NCBI GenBank assembly: GCA_004352715.1
Contig: SCFE01000005.1
Span: 2,593,019 to 2,657,018, forward strand
DNA: 64,000 bases
Direction: 5' to 3'
DNA from: Hofstenia miamia
Lineage: Eukaryota; Xenacoelomorpha; Acoela
The notes below the pieces were generated by a model that did no database searches, was not told the origin of the DNA, and was given only the letters and a program-made list of their open reading frames with translations. The position numbers were made by a program, and so were the translations under genes. Below, in pieces: positions 10,778 to 24,400 of the stretch (positions are counted from its first letter, which is position 1; every line of letters begins with the position of its first letter).

Positions 10778-11364
10778 CTAAATTATCCGTAATTATTGTC
10801 TATATTTCCTGTCCCGTCTAAGCATATTTTGCATCCAAAAAACCAAATTTTCATTTATTAAATTCTAGTTTGTAGCATCACCAAGTAACAAAAACATAAT
10901 CTTTATATTAATAAAAAAATAGAAATAGAAATTGATATTCTTTAATCTTAATTTAGCCTTTAAGAGATGTCATAAAATAAATATTGTACACATTATCCGC
11001 ACAACCGAGATATTTAAATGATCAAGCCTCTTAGAAAAAATCTAAATAACTAGTTGTTACCTGTAAAAATAAACATCCTAATTGGACAATGAAGCAACCT
11101 TTTGATAAAATTACCTAACAGTCTAAAATTTGCTTTTTAAATTTTTGTGGTAGCATTTTTCAATTTAAAAATATTTTTCACCTCATTGATACATATACAT
11201 TTTGTCACATAATTACCCCACCTTACTTTTCCGCAAAACAACCCTTTGAATCACCTTTGTTCTTGCTTATTTTTGAGAAGGACCTGAATCTGTTTCCATT
11301 TGTGAAGTCAATCCAAAATAAATTCAACATAATAAGCTACATTTTGTTTGCCACTACACACACT

Positions 11365-11368
<4 letters not shown>

Positions 11369-11398
<30 letters not shown>

Positions 11399-11524
11399 NN
11401 NNNNNNNNNNNNNNNNNNNNNNNNNNNNNNNNNNNNNNNNNNNNNNNNNNNNNNNNNNNNNNNNNNNNNNNNNNNNNNNNNNNNNNNNNNNNNNNNNNNN
11501 NNNNNNNNNNNNNNNNNNNNNNNN

Positions 11525-11553
<29 letters not shown>
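11369..11553. repeat. (TA)n microsatellite containing a 126-N gap
   Basis: TA repeat on both sides of N 11399-11524. The gap is a collapsed or unresolved microsatellite. Confidence 0.95.
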
Positions 11554-11556
<3 letters not shown>

Positions 11557-11655
11557 AGTACGTAACTATTTTAGTATCATTTTACTTTTTCAAAAGTTTT
11601 CGATTCAATTTTTTTACGTATTATAAAATACCGTGTTCTTGCGTCCCAACGCGAC

Positions 11656-11681
11656 TCATTTGATATTATAATTTTCCCATA
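11656..11681 (-). CDS. Candidate last coding bases of the Tie-like gene
   Basis: A good acceptor (pyrimidine-containing TTTCTTAACCTGCAG) precedes this point. Entered in phase 1, the phase in which the 13403 exon ends, it reads (V)WENYNIK and stops. If real, the receptor ends here with a short kinase-free tail. A single acceptor plus seven codons is weak evidence. Confidence 0.15.
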
Positions 11682-12190
11682 CTGCAGGTTAAGAAACGAA
11701 TGGCAATAATAAATATGTAAAATAAGTAACAGAAAAACAAACATTTCTGCATCGATAACTTGTTTAATTTAAATAATGAAGCTAAACTTTGGTAGTCTGA
11801 TTGACTAAAATATTAGCTGTCAAATCTAAATAATTGATTTGATGGGAAAGTTTTAAATAGATTTCATTATAATTGAATTTTAATAAATATAATTGCTTAA
11901 AGTTTCAATTATTAGAAAGTTGAACCAAAAAGCTTCCTTGTAGAAGATTTATTCAAGACACGTGTAAGAGAATAGAAACAAAACAATCTGACAACATGTG
12001 TACTACAGTATCTCAATTAACGCTGGTAGCATTTGCTCATTAAAAAAAACATACTTCAATAATAGTTGAAAGTGATGACCTTTTCCTATATGCAAAATAT
12101 AATTCAATTGATTGTGTTTTAATCATAACGCGTCGGCTTAAAGGTTAAACTTAAAATAAACAGTTATCGTTTTTGAATGGTGGGCAAATT

Positions 12191-12720
12191 TGTACAGCTA
12201 GCAGTGAACCGAAAGAGCATTGTGCCAAAATCGTTCCAGAAGGCAGCCTCCTCACGGCGGTTCCTATATAAACCAGCTAGCTGTACGGATCCCCATACCC
12301 ACAGTGGACATTAAGCAACGGAGTGCTTATGGTGGTAGTGACGGCCGTGAAGCCTATCTGCTGTGGAAGACATACGGCGACACAGTGGAAGCACTGTAAA
12401 CAAGACTGCTGCTATTGCCCAGTTTATGAGTGCGTCTCATGGGAGAGTCATGTAAGGGATAGCTCTCTTTCTTCTTGACTGCTCAAGAGCCAGTGCCTGC
12501 TGTGCTTATGTGAGGCAACTTTGCTGTATCCCAGTAAATTTCTGTTGCAGCAAGCGCTCACCAAGTTTCCACCATTAGTGCCCTTGGTGCAACCTTCTCA
12601 ACTGAAGTTCGACCTTCGTCTTCACTTCTCTGATCAGAATCAACACAGATGAGTGCTCTGCGTGGTAAGGGTCACGAGAGGATTTAGTAGTCGCATATTG
12701 TAAAGGGATTAAATCCGATC
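12191..12720 (+). other. GC-rich block with TATA box; solo-LTR-like
   Basis: About 500 bases with far higher GC than either side. Starts TGTACAGCTAGC and has a CCTATATAAACC TATA box at about 12265-12276, followed about 15 bases on by AGCTAGCTGTAC, which is the reverse complement of the start of the block apart from one end. Later there is CAGTAAATTTCTG and an end near 12648 at AATCAACA. TG...CA termini plus an internal TATA box recall a solo LTR of about 458 bases. I found no matching target duplication and no adjacent retroelement genes, so a cellular promoter or another repeat is also possible. Confidence 0.35.
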
Positions 12721-13402
12721 CCGGATCATGGTATTTCCACTGTTAAGTCAATAACCCCGAAAACTATATATATTTATGCATTAACTAAAACACGGTTACG
12801 AATTTCGTATGCCCGTCAGGGGTGAAAAAGGCTCAAATTTTTGAGACCACTCAACGTGAATTATAGATTGACCTGTCCCGTCATCGAAGATTTAATCCAA
12901 TTTGAACGTTTCAAAAACATTTAACATGTCTAAGATCAATTCAAAAACGAAAACTAACAAAGTGAATTTAATGAAATAGTAGAACATAATATAATAGTAA
13001 GAAAACGCATATCTTCAGTTTACCAAGATTTATATAAGTAATTAATGTCACTATTATTGAATGACCCAATTTAAAGAAAAAATTCTCTCATCCGATATCT
13101 GACCCGATCCGACCCGTTTCTTCCCCGGATGCCAGTTAACTTGAATCGAAGGCATATTTAAAATTTTTGGTAAATACAGTTACAACGATCACATTTGCGT
13201 AGACATCTAGATAATTGTGATATATGTCACCTAAATTAATAAACTATTTGTTTAAAATGTTATTAAAAAGTAAGCATCTGTACGCAGTAGCAATTAAAGT
13301 TGATTTGACTGTTACTAGAATGATTGATTGCATGGTCAGAACTTCTGTGAAGTTTTGATTAAAACCTAACTGAAACAATGCAAATTTCAATTACAAAATT
13401 AC

Positions 13403-13484
13403 CTGTAGGTATGTTGCGATGATCGGGGAAAGGTTTGCAAACGGCTTCTGATAGTGCACTAGAACTGCCAGATTCTTCAGTGTG
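13403..13484 (-). CDS. Tie-like exon: cytoplasmic 3, last confident exon
   Basis: 82 bases, phase 0 to 1, acceptor GTTGCATTTAG, donor GTAATT. Reads [20 protein letters not shown] and DHRNIPT. Joins in phase to VSSQ of the previous exon. Ser/Glu-rich, no domain. The next exon is unknown; see the candidates at 11656 and 10688. Confidence 0.6.
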
Positions 13485-16400
13485 CTAAATGCAACATTGG
13501 TTAACAGCAAGCACCGGACTACTCAATTAAAAGTGACTAATTGGAAGGTTAGTCATGCATCAACAGTTGATTTAACAGCAAAAAGTCATGCGAACATTGA
13601 ATATGCAAGATTACGCATTGATTGTTCAGCGGATGCAATGAATGCACCATCAACATCAAAATGAACTATTCTGATACAAATACATATGCAACACTAACAA
13701 ACGATTGTTCTTTATGAAAACAGAATTGTGAACAACGACTACATATAAGTAAATCAAATCTCTAATTTCACGGTAGCTTTACTGGGTAGGGTCACAATTC
13801 CAAATGCCGATCTTAGGAATTANNNNNNNNNNNNNNNNNNNNNAACATCAAAATGAACTATTCTGATACAAATACATATGCAACACTAACAAACGATTGT
13901 TCTTTATGAAAACAGAATTGTGAACAACGACTACATATAAGTAAATCAAATCTCTAATTTCACGGTAGCTTTACTGGGTAGGGTCACAATTCCAAATGCC
14001 GATCTTAGGAATTACTGTCGTCGCCATCTAGTGGATGTAAAGTGTTTCAACGCATTCGAAATAGGCTTGGCCTATGACACACTTAATCATTTTCATAATA
14101 AATTGTTATTATCAGTGCTTTGCACTATTAATTTAAGATATTTTCATGAGTCGATCCTAGATACAAGGAAAAAGTAACAGTAGGAGCTGAAGTACATGTG
14201 CATGGTAAACAAAATGTGACGTATAAAAGCACACAGGTGCCATTCACAAATAAACTGCAATTATATTCAAGTATGCTATAATCTACAACAACATATGCGA
14301 GAAGGCATTAATAATAATAAAATTATTTCTTATACCATATTTTTAAAAATCTATAAAATATTTTAACCGCACTAACTTTGGTATATAAATGTTTATGATA
14401 TGCGAAATTTTACAAACGTCTACATCATTTCAAGCAGAAGTAAAAGTCTGTTATGCCATTGTCTTAATTTTTTGTGAAATTTGGGGAAAATTGCTAAAAC
14501 TAGAGTATGCATATCTACACTACGTATACCCCAAGTATTGATTAAATCAGTAAAAAAATGCTCTAAAATTTAATTAAACAATGCATGAACTTCGCAATCA
14601 AGTGCAGTGATTAACTAGCAATATAAGTTGCCCTTATTGAAATAATCAGTGTAAAAAATCAAAAAGTACACATCCAGTAACCGGGAACGATTTGCTTTGA
14701 TATACATGTACATACTCAACCTGTTTAGAAAGTTTACTGTTGGTAAATTGTTGACAATTTGCAATAACTATTAGTTTGCCATCAATATTAAAAAGTAAAG
14801 CTGTGCTACCATGGACTTCTGGGACAAAAGTAAAGCTTCCAGTTTTATATCAATATTCTCATCCAATCAGTATCAAACTTAATTTAATAAGCATTAGCAT
14901 ATCCATAGAGGCCTGTTTGTATTCGCATAAAAAGTGTGCATCAATATGTTTGCACACGTTATACATTTGTAATAAAATCTAGAGTTAAATCAAAATGATT
15001 CTAGATTTCAAATTTGTTGGCGTTTTTCTCTGAAAGACTTGAAGTCCTTGGCAATACAGCATTAGGTAAATATTAATACCAATTGTAGAACTTTGTGAAG
15101 CACTGCCCAGCATAACTGGGCCCATCTGCTTGGTTCTCAGTAAAAACAAGTTGAAATGATGAGGTTTATAATAAGGCTTGTGATAGTAATATGGGGAAGA
15201 AAACATAAATGTTTAAGAAAATTGACTTTCCAAACACAGATTGAATGTTATTCATGCACATCAAGTAATAAGGACTGTAGTTTGCTGGACAGACATTCAG
15301 ATTTGGTAGGGGAGAATTGTACAAATTTTAACCAATCAAATTTACCTGCCCACTGCGTATGTGATCAGCACGGATTGCTGTCATAGAGCGATTGATAGCC
15401 TGAAATGCGACGATAAATGCCCAATATACTTCTGCTTATTGTTCATATATAATAAAGTAAAGCTATTATACGCTTGGCGCGGAATTTTGTTCATTAGGAC
15501 CAATTTCTAACGTAAATAATTGGCAAAGTACTATCAAAAGTGATAATTTAGATGGTTTGCAAATTTGATATCTATACAGTAAACCCAAGGGTAAAATTCA
15601 ATCAGATGAATGGTAACTGAGAGATGTTAACTATTCTAGTATTCAGCTCAAACAGCAAGTTAATCGAACCGTATTGCTGTTTAGTGATAAATGCAATTCG
15701 CCAGGTAAAATGGCCTGTGTCTGCCTAATATTTTCTCGTGTCTTGAAACTAGTCTAAATCAATACGCTTCGAATATTTTTCAAAAGGAATTGCTGATTTC
15801 CAATTTTATAATCATACAACATGCATTATGATTCGTCGCTTGCAACTGGAATTGTGTAATAGGACCTGGGTCTAAATCTTGGGAACATCGAAGTACTTTT
15901 CAAAAACAAATTTTATATCAAATCAAACAAGATGTTAACATTAATTTTTATCCATCAACAAGCGTTCAAACAATTCCAAGCAATATCTTACTCTGGCAGT
16001 GTGCTGGCTAAACGGCGCTTATATATGGCCAGAGCTAAGAACTCTGCCAGAAAGACCCACCTAAAAACCACGATCTTGACTATTTTTATGCATTTCTAGT
16101 CCAAAAGTTGAACCTCATGCAATAGGTAATGTTGAACTAATGTTAATTCAACTTAAGAAATTTAATTAAGCAGATAAATTCTTAGAATTTTTAACCATTG
16201 AAAAGCATTTAGCAAATAATGAATAGCCAAATATATGGGAAATATTTAATAACATGTAATTTTCAATACCAAATGCAGATTGCATTCATTGAATTAACAA
16301 GGACATTTTGTAAATATATATATATATATATAAATATATATATTTATATTCATATATATTNNNNNNNNNNNNNNNNNNNNNNNNNNNNNNNNNNNNNNNN

Positions 16401-16531
16401 NNNNNNNNNNNNNNNNNNNNNNNNNNNNNNNNNNNNNNNNNNNNNNNNNNNNNNNNNNNNNNNNNNNNNNNNNNNNNNNNNNNNNNNNNNNNNNNNNNNN
16501 NNNNNNNNNNNNNNNNNTTTTGTAAATATAT

Positions 16532-16579
<48 letters not shown>

Positions 16580-19500
16580 TATTGACACATATGATATTTA
16601 TATACAATATTTATATATATATATATATATATATATAAATATTGATATTTATATATATATATATTTGTTTGGCCTAAATCATTTGTGGATTTATAGCACT
16701 CTTTCTCACACATAAATCCTTAAAGCTTAGAATTAATTAAACAAGTTACTGAAAATTACATCAACTACGTGTGCGTCTCAAATAAAACATCATAAACTAC
16801 AGAGTGAACTGATCGTCGAAGACATAAAATACATATTAACTGAAAACAAATTCTGAAGAAATAGCTAAAAGTGTATATTGTCCTCAAGAGAAGCCTTATA
16901 AAATGGTTTGTCTATAACAATAAAGCTTGTAACAACAGACACAAGCAGTGGGTTGCGGGTATCTTATGGGTACAAACCATGGTTTGTCCTAGATTATCAT
17001 CGTAGAATATGCAGATCACTCGAAACGTTCGTGCAGGAATTGCAATTTAGAAACAAAACATTAAAAACCACAAAAAAGGATGCCAACCGCGGGACATGCA
17101 CGTACCACTGTTGATTAGAATCATTTAGTAACAAACATTAGCGTTACATGCTGAAAAATGAGTGATTTAAATGACTTAACGATGAAAACTAAAGTGAAAG
17201 TACAGCAATGCAACTAAATAGAGGGCATTCTTAGCATCTACAACAAACGCTACACGTTTACTAAAATACCCACTTCGCCGGTATTATATGCCTAAATTAC
17301 GATTCTAGTCTCTGGAAGTTAAGCATGTGAGAAGGCTTGCCAAATTAAAAACTCTTTGATGCTATGAATCTGGTATTAAACTAAAACGTACTATACATAA
17401 ATGAATCGATAGCGATTGTACTTGAATTGTCGAGAAATTCATGTAAAATTTGTAATTTTGACGCACTTAGCGAAATATGTTATATGTGTATAATAGATTG
17501 TATAGAATAGATACATAATCGACAAATAAAGTTTACTAGGGTAAAATTAAAAATTAATTAAAGGTCATAGAAATTTCCCCAAGTACATATTTGAAATTAA
17601 TAATATTATCTTTAAAATATATTTATGTACAGTATACATTGAATAACAATATGTTAATAAAGAATTGATATTGTTAATGATATTGCATATATAGAATCTG
17701 CTGTTTCGCGAATGGAATAACTTTTTTTTACTCCCATCCACTGCAACGACAACGAACTTAGAGTAATTCTTCTAAAACTTCTATCACTACAATATTTGAA
17801 AGTCTAGATTTCTTAGGCACTGCATTAAAATGGTGAAAGTTTCCATAAGTGATATAAGATATGTATATTAAAGACAATCATACTAAGAAAATTGCCTCAT
17901 ATTTACCTTGATCGTCATAATTTTTTGCTTTAACTTGAAATTTTAAATAAATAGTGTAGGTTGAAAAATGTGATTTAATAACAATGAAGATTAAATATAT
18001 GTATATGTGTATGCATATGCTGAACAATATATGTAAATTTATATATGTACAATAGAACGTGAACTTACTTGGGATGAAACAGTATGATCAGGATGCATAT
18101 TGCCAGGATTGTTACTATTGACCAAAATTCCATGGCTTTGTTTTTCACGAAATTGGGGATGATGGGCAAGAAGCTCAGAAATGGCCTAAATATATTTGTT
18201 GAAACGCTTGTTCTAGTCTAATACTTAACCTTAAACAGCCTGGCATTCGTTTTAAAGGAAAAATTGTTTTTTCAAATTTACAAAAAATTTTCTCTAAACC
18301 TATTAGCAAATTTGAAGGTCTTGGGGCATGGGTAGGTTTTTTTTGGGAAATATACTTTAATGCAATGTTGAAAATTTCTATTAAAGCATATTGTTCATGT
18401 ATTTATAAAGTTTTGAGCCCATGGAAGCAAGAAAAAACCTTGACTATTTCTTCATACATGCAAAGATATTCCAAACCCATTGAAGTCGCGGACTTAGAAT
18501 AAAAAAAGAATCTCTTCTATTACGTGGTGCTTTCAAATTGAGCATAGCTTTAATAGTTGTTGAGCTATAAGCGTTTAAAAATTATTAATAGGATCATGAC
18601 AATTTCTCCAAAATCTCCAAGCTGTTTAAGGTGAAAAACTAAAACCTGTTCACTTTTCCAATCGCAAGGTGAAGGAGCTTTTCCAAATCTATGGCGATTA
18701 TGCGACATTGTCGGGGAGAGATTCCCTCTAGGCGTAGCAAACGTAGCAAAGCTTGAAGCACGGTTAGGACCGTAGGGGCGACTCGAGGAGTTAGAGTTAA
18801 TTTCGAAATGCTCATTCAAAAGCGATTCAGTATCTTGATGATATCGAGAAAGACGTTGACCACAATCTAAAGTAGAAATTGAAATTAGCGAAATTCATCA
18901 ATGATTTGTGAGGGAAAGGAATAGAGTAATGAAATTATGAAAACAAATGTTTACAAGAAAACAGTCGTTATAGCCAATGTTTTAATTATTTGCTTATAAA
19001 GTATCAAACAATCATACTTAAGCATTGACACATTTCAAGATAATGATGCAAAAATCTTTTCAGCCTAATTGCATATACTTCAACAAATGTTTCTCGCTAG
19101 ATGGCATTACCATTACATCTAGGAGTATTTATTAAATAGCTCGGAATTTGGTTGGAAAATTCATCATTACTCTGAACACTTAGACAATGATAAATGATTA
19201 ACGATAAAAAGCGAAGGGTTATATCCATTTCATTGCATATTTTTCATGACGGTCTTCTAAAAATGTGACTGAAAATATAACATCAAACACAAAAATATTG
19301 AAAGAACACACCATGCATAAATAGTTAAATGATAGGAAAATATATCGATTTGTTGAAAATGAGAAAATGTTGACTTTACTATACAAATGTGAAAATTATT
19401 TGGAAATGTTTCGTGGAAAAAATTGCCATGCAATGAAACAACGTTTTTAGCGGATGCAACATGTATTTTATGCAGTGTAACAACAAATAGTTGTATACCT

Positions 19501-21402
19501 TGGAAATCGTCTAAATTAGTAGCAATACATTAATAACCAAGTATAGATTCTTATCCAATATTTAAGCCATTGCATAAAATATATAACAGAGCTTCAAAGA
19601 AGACCTTTATCTTCTAAACTATACAAACATGATACAACTAATGCGTCCATTGTTTGATTTAACTAAGAAAGAACACGTAGTAAAGGCTTCGATCCAGCAC
19701 GTCCAATGACTAGGATTTTTTTAAAATGCTTTTAATTGGGAGCATTCCTGAATAGAAAGACTATGACGCCTTGTTGATCGTTCAAGAATAAAATAAACAA
19801 ATCATCAAAAGTACAGTAAATGTCAGTAATCTGTAATTCATTTTTGCAAATTTTACAAAATGAATTAGTCAGTAATTTAAGCTCTAGGTAATTCAAATAC
19901 ATGCCAAAAGTAAATGATATGATTGAAGAGTATGAAATTCTAATATTGTCACATATTAAACCTTCAACAATGGATTGGCTCTACTGTAATTCTTATATAA
20001 CCCGAATATATTGCGTCTTTGGCTAAATACTATACTGAAATACAGCGCGATTACTTTTGCTTACTCCTTTTTGTGGGAGTACTGAGTTCACTATTGAGCC
20101 AAATATTTTAAACTGAACATTTTATCGACATTGACTAACTTGAAAAATCGAAAAGTAAAAAACTGAACATCAAATAAAAACAGGTAATGATTATTTTTTT
20201 AATAATTGCCATCTCAAACTACAGAAATCTATTTTTTTCGAAGTTGGGCACATAAAATAAAATAGCGTTTTAATGGCCGAAATTCAACCATAATACATTT
20301 ACAAAGAAAATCGAAAGAAGGCAATTTTTTCACATCGGATATAATATGTGTATTTTGAAATGATGGACTCTACATCATCGCTGTATTCTTCGTAAAGAAG
20401 ATGCTGTAAAATGTGATGTGCTGACACGTGATTGGCTTTGAGACAGCGAAAATCACCTCGGACTTTAAGTTTATAAAATATATCAATCAAAAAGTAATTT
20501 GAATTTATCAACGCGAGAAATAAAAATTATTGATTCCATGAAAGATTTCGCTGAGTTTATTTAGCGAAAATGTGAAAATCTGCAAAAGCTGATTCGAAAA
20601 TGAAAGCATGTAAAAACTTTTACGATATTTCAAACTAGTTGCATAGCCAAACGCAGGTGATAATATAGAGATTATTTTTGCTAAAACGAATAATTTCACC
20701 CTATGCTTATTACATGAAAAGTCGCGGACTCAGAGAATAACACTTGGACAGGAACTGCAGCTGGCAAAATTTCCAAAATCAATGGAGGTTAAATGCGTTT
20801 ATCATTCGCAAGTTGGTCATTGTTTAATATGAATTTAGATGTTATTATTTTTCCGAATTCGCAAACACGGTTATCGAAATTTGGACAAAATAGCTTCCAA
20901 ACCAAGACAAAGAATGCAATTTATGATTGCTCTATTTGTTTCTATTTGAAAAACCACCATCCCATTAAGTGCTTTTTAACATAAATAAATTGCAACACAC
21001 ATCCCCTGCAGTGGCCTTGTCAAGTTTTTGCCATTCCTCAAGAAAAAAAATTAATTCTACTTGCTGAGCATATTAAAACTTGAATTCAAATCGAAATTGA
21101 AAATTATTTTTGTCCTTGGAGTTTTATAAAATTCATACCGAAGTTACAGTGTGACATAATTCCGCCTTCCATATAAGAGAAACGATGACATTAAAAACGG
21201 TTACATCTCAGTGCTTTATTATTGATTTTATCATGGATATTCTGGTAATAAAATAAATTTATTAGCTAACTAGAAATGTTAATGCAAAAAACTATTCTTC
21301 CTGTGCAGTCAATCACGTTAACTTATGCAAACATATCCACACAGTCTAAATAAATCACACATAGGTATAGTTATTCATGCTCATATTGTTATTAAATATC
21401 AA

Positions 21403-21441
<39 letters not shown>

Positions 21442-24400
21442 TTTACATATTGCATGCACAACTAAGTACAAAGATTGTGATTTTTCAACTACTACGTCAA
21501 AAATCAAAATATAACCGATCACTGAAAGCAAGAAACTCCTTTCAATAATTTCTACAAAGTCACAATTGTACTACGTTTGCCTTTTTTCACTCAATCTTTA
21601 TGAGCCGGGGTTTTCTGATCAAATTAACTTTTCAACTCTCCTTTAAATTAATTCATGACAAAATGATATCATTGTTTATCGTTGTTTAAATTGAATTCCC
21701 ACGAAAATAATATCATTGAAAATGAATTTCTTGTTTGTGCCTTGACATTATTTTTCAAAAAATTTTGTTTAGTATTCTAAAGACTTTATGAAGATGTTTT
21801 GATGGCAATTCCAAAAAGACATAAAATGCTGAAATAATTTAAAAAATTCTAATTCTTTATCAACTAAAGACCATAACGTTTGTTGTCAGTAATAAAATAT
21901 TCAGCAAATTGCTTGAATTTAAGTAAAAATGTTCACAAAATTTACACTGCCCTTAATAAAAGTCTAAAATATAAAATTCAAATAATTGAAAAGAACGGAT
22001 TAAAAAACATAATTGGTAAAGCTGTTTAGGTAATAACACTTCGCTATTCTTGCTTAACAGGGATTTAAATTTAGATTAATTTATAGGATAAAATTTTACA
22101 AGACAATTTGCATTAAATCTTGACTGAAAATATAGAATATATCTATGTTTTGAAAGAAAATACAAACAAACTAATCTCAATAATGTAATTTATGAAATTA
22201 AATAAATGTTTGAGCGTGATGAAATTAATGGTGTGTGAACAATAACATGCAATTTGTATTTGCAATAAAAATTTAAGTTGCGTATATATCCTGTCTTAGA
22301 ATAGATTGTGAAAATATTCGATAAGATCAAATGGCAGTCTTCTAATTTTAAATTCTTATTAAGGATTCACCTTTGCTTTAACAAAAACAAATCAACCATA
22401 ATCTAGAACCTGAATATTGACATTGTTTTACTACTTCTTAGGCTGCCACTGAAAAAATAGTAGATCATAGGAAATATGATGCAACCCACCTCTAGGCTCG
22501 TAGTCCTTATTACCATTAAGCACATTCGCAAGTTGATAGCCGCTCTTTCCATCCGTAGACTTCGTCCGATGAAGCCCGAAGTATCCAACGGATGCCACAA
22601 CTACTACTGTGGTTGTAACAAGAACACCAATAAATATGGCAGCAACAAACGCTAAATCCATGGCATTTGGATCATCAAAAGTTAGTGGTTGATTCGTAGG
22701 ACAGGGAGCTAAATATTCGACTTTGAAAAACCAAATTAGAGCAAGCAGTAAAATTATGAATTTCATTATATATAATTGGATACTTAATGTAATGAAATTG
22801 TCATTTAGATATTATTGGCACAGATACATTAATAATTCAATTTTTTGTAATCTATACATATGGTGTGTAGTTGGTAAAATTCAAATCAATGCCAAGTAGT
22901 GAAATTTTGTTGTATATCCGCTGAATATTGAACAAGTTTACGTTTGATAGGAAAAAATCTCTCAAATTTGAAAAAAAGGCCTCCACAATCAAGTTTTTTA
23001 CAAACTCAATGTTTTTACCATTTTATAAAATGTAAAATTAAATATGTCCATATTTAATGTTTACAAAGTTCATTTATCAAAAGAAACAAAACAGAGGCAA
23101 ATTGTTCATTTTTTGTTTTGGGATGATAAAAAATCGACAGCTTCTATAAATAAAAAGAACTAAAAAATGATAATTGGGGAGTACTTGTCGATTAATTATG
23201 CGATAAAGGCAGAATCTACCTAGAAAAAACCACTCTGCATATATAATGGCATTGCAAATCTCGGTGAAAAACTTTTATTGAACTTCATATGATTAGGATA
23301 GTAAGATGTCATTCAAAATCAACACGCTTACTGATTTTTAAAGTCGAAAGACATATTAAAACAAATGTGTAAATCAAATTGCTTATGGGACTATGGGATT
23401 GGGTAAGGTTGAATGACAAAAATTATTCGGATAGATGCAAAAGAGAAAGGGATGTTGATAGCAATTCAGGTTGATATCTGACAATCCTTCCTTATAGGGC
23501 ATAATTTGAGAAGAAGTATTTTATAAAGCAGTACACTTCTTGGGAAATCTTTGTGTAATGGCGAAAAATCCTTAGCAGAAGAACATTAACTTGTAGTAAA
23601 GGGAAAGTCAATGAGGTAAATGCTAGCTTAACATATTTTGTCCTGGTAATTGAGGTGGGCGCTGGCATGTCTATTACCAGTCTTAACTTGGTCCTGGTCT
23701 TGAGCCTAAGAAATGCAACTTTGGTTACTTATCATAAAACGTAAGTGGTAATCACACTTGGTATTTTGAATTCTTTTCTTTTATAATTCATAAGCTATTA
23801 CGTCAAGATAAAACAGAATGTCGCGCCAGCAGTTTTTGCAAAGTAGAATACCTACTTCTGCTAATAAGTAGGGACACGCGGTATTCCACTCAATTGGCAT
23901 TGAAGCAGTAATGAAGCGAATAAATAAAAAATAATAAAGCCATTTAATTTAGTTTGTTTTAGGAAATCGGCTAAATTGTAGATTAAGGTAGTATTCTTTA
24001 TAAAATTTGGATGAGCAAAACTACAATGTTGAAAAATCAATTTATTCTTATTGCTGAATAGAACGTTTGATTATTCCTTTACTTTAAATTTTATTATTTC
24101 AATACTTTAAATATAACAGCTCAACCTTATATCAAAAGAATTTTTTGAAACTATTGGTGCCATCTTTAAAAACATTATACGTTTCTTGCGCACGACCTGA
24201 TAAAGATATATACAATCAAAAAAGAGGATAGCAAATTCTTAATGGCGTGCCTACAGTGCCACGATCTTGAAAGTAGACATAGTTGATGGTAGGCACTGCC
24301 TTAATTTAGACTAATTTTTTATAGTTTAAGCATTAAGCAGGGAGATTTTTCATTGCAAAATAGATAACACTTTCCGATACGTCAGGCACTGAAACAATTC

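Larger units (their letters stand above)
10246..12180. other. AT-rich, no gene beyond two weak exon candidates
   Basis: Contains the (TA)n/gap block at 11369-11553 and the weak minus-strand candidates at 10688-10777 and 11656-11681. Nothing else can be supported. Confidence 0.5.

Noticed and set aside
14985-15206. Minus-strand exon candidate with [13 protein letters not shown], between the 18069 and 13484 exons
   Set aside because: The likely borders give 56 bases, which breaks the phase 0 join between the neighbouring exons.
20299-20462. Minus-strand frame [19 protein letters not shown]... after an AG, as an alternative receptor end
   Set aside because: The acceptor has a poor pyrimidine tract, the frame has no domain, and the phase-matched exon at 18866 continues the gene better. 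Not excluded as an alternative last exon.
22403-22600. Second open frame over the transmembrane exon
   Set aside because: Shadow of the TM exon in another frame; the phase 1 frame gives the expected TM segment and splices.
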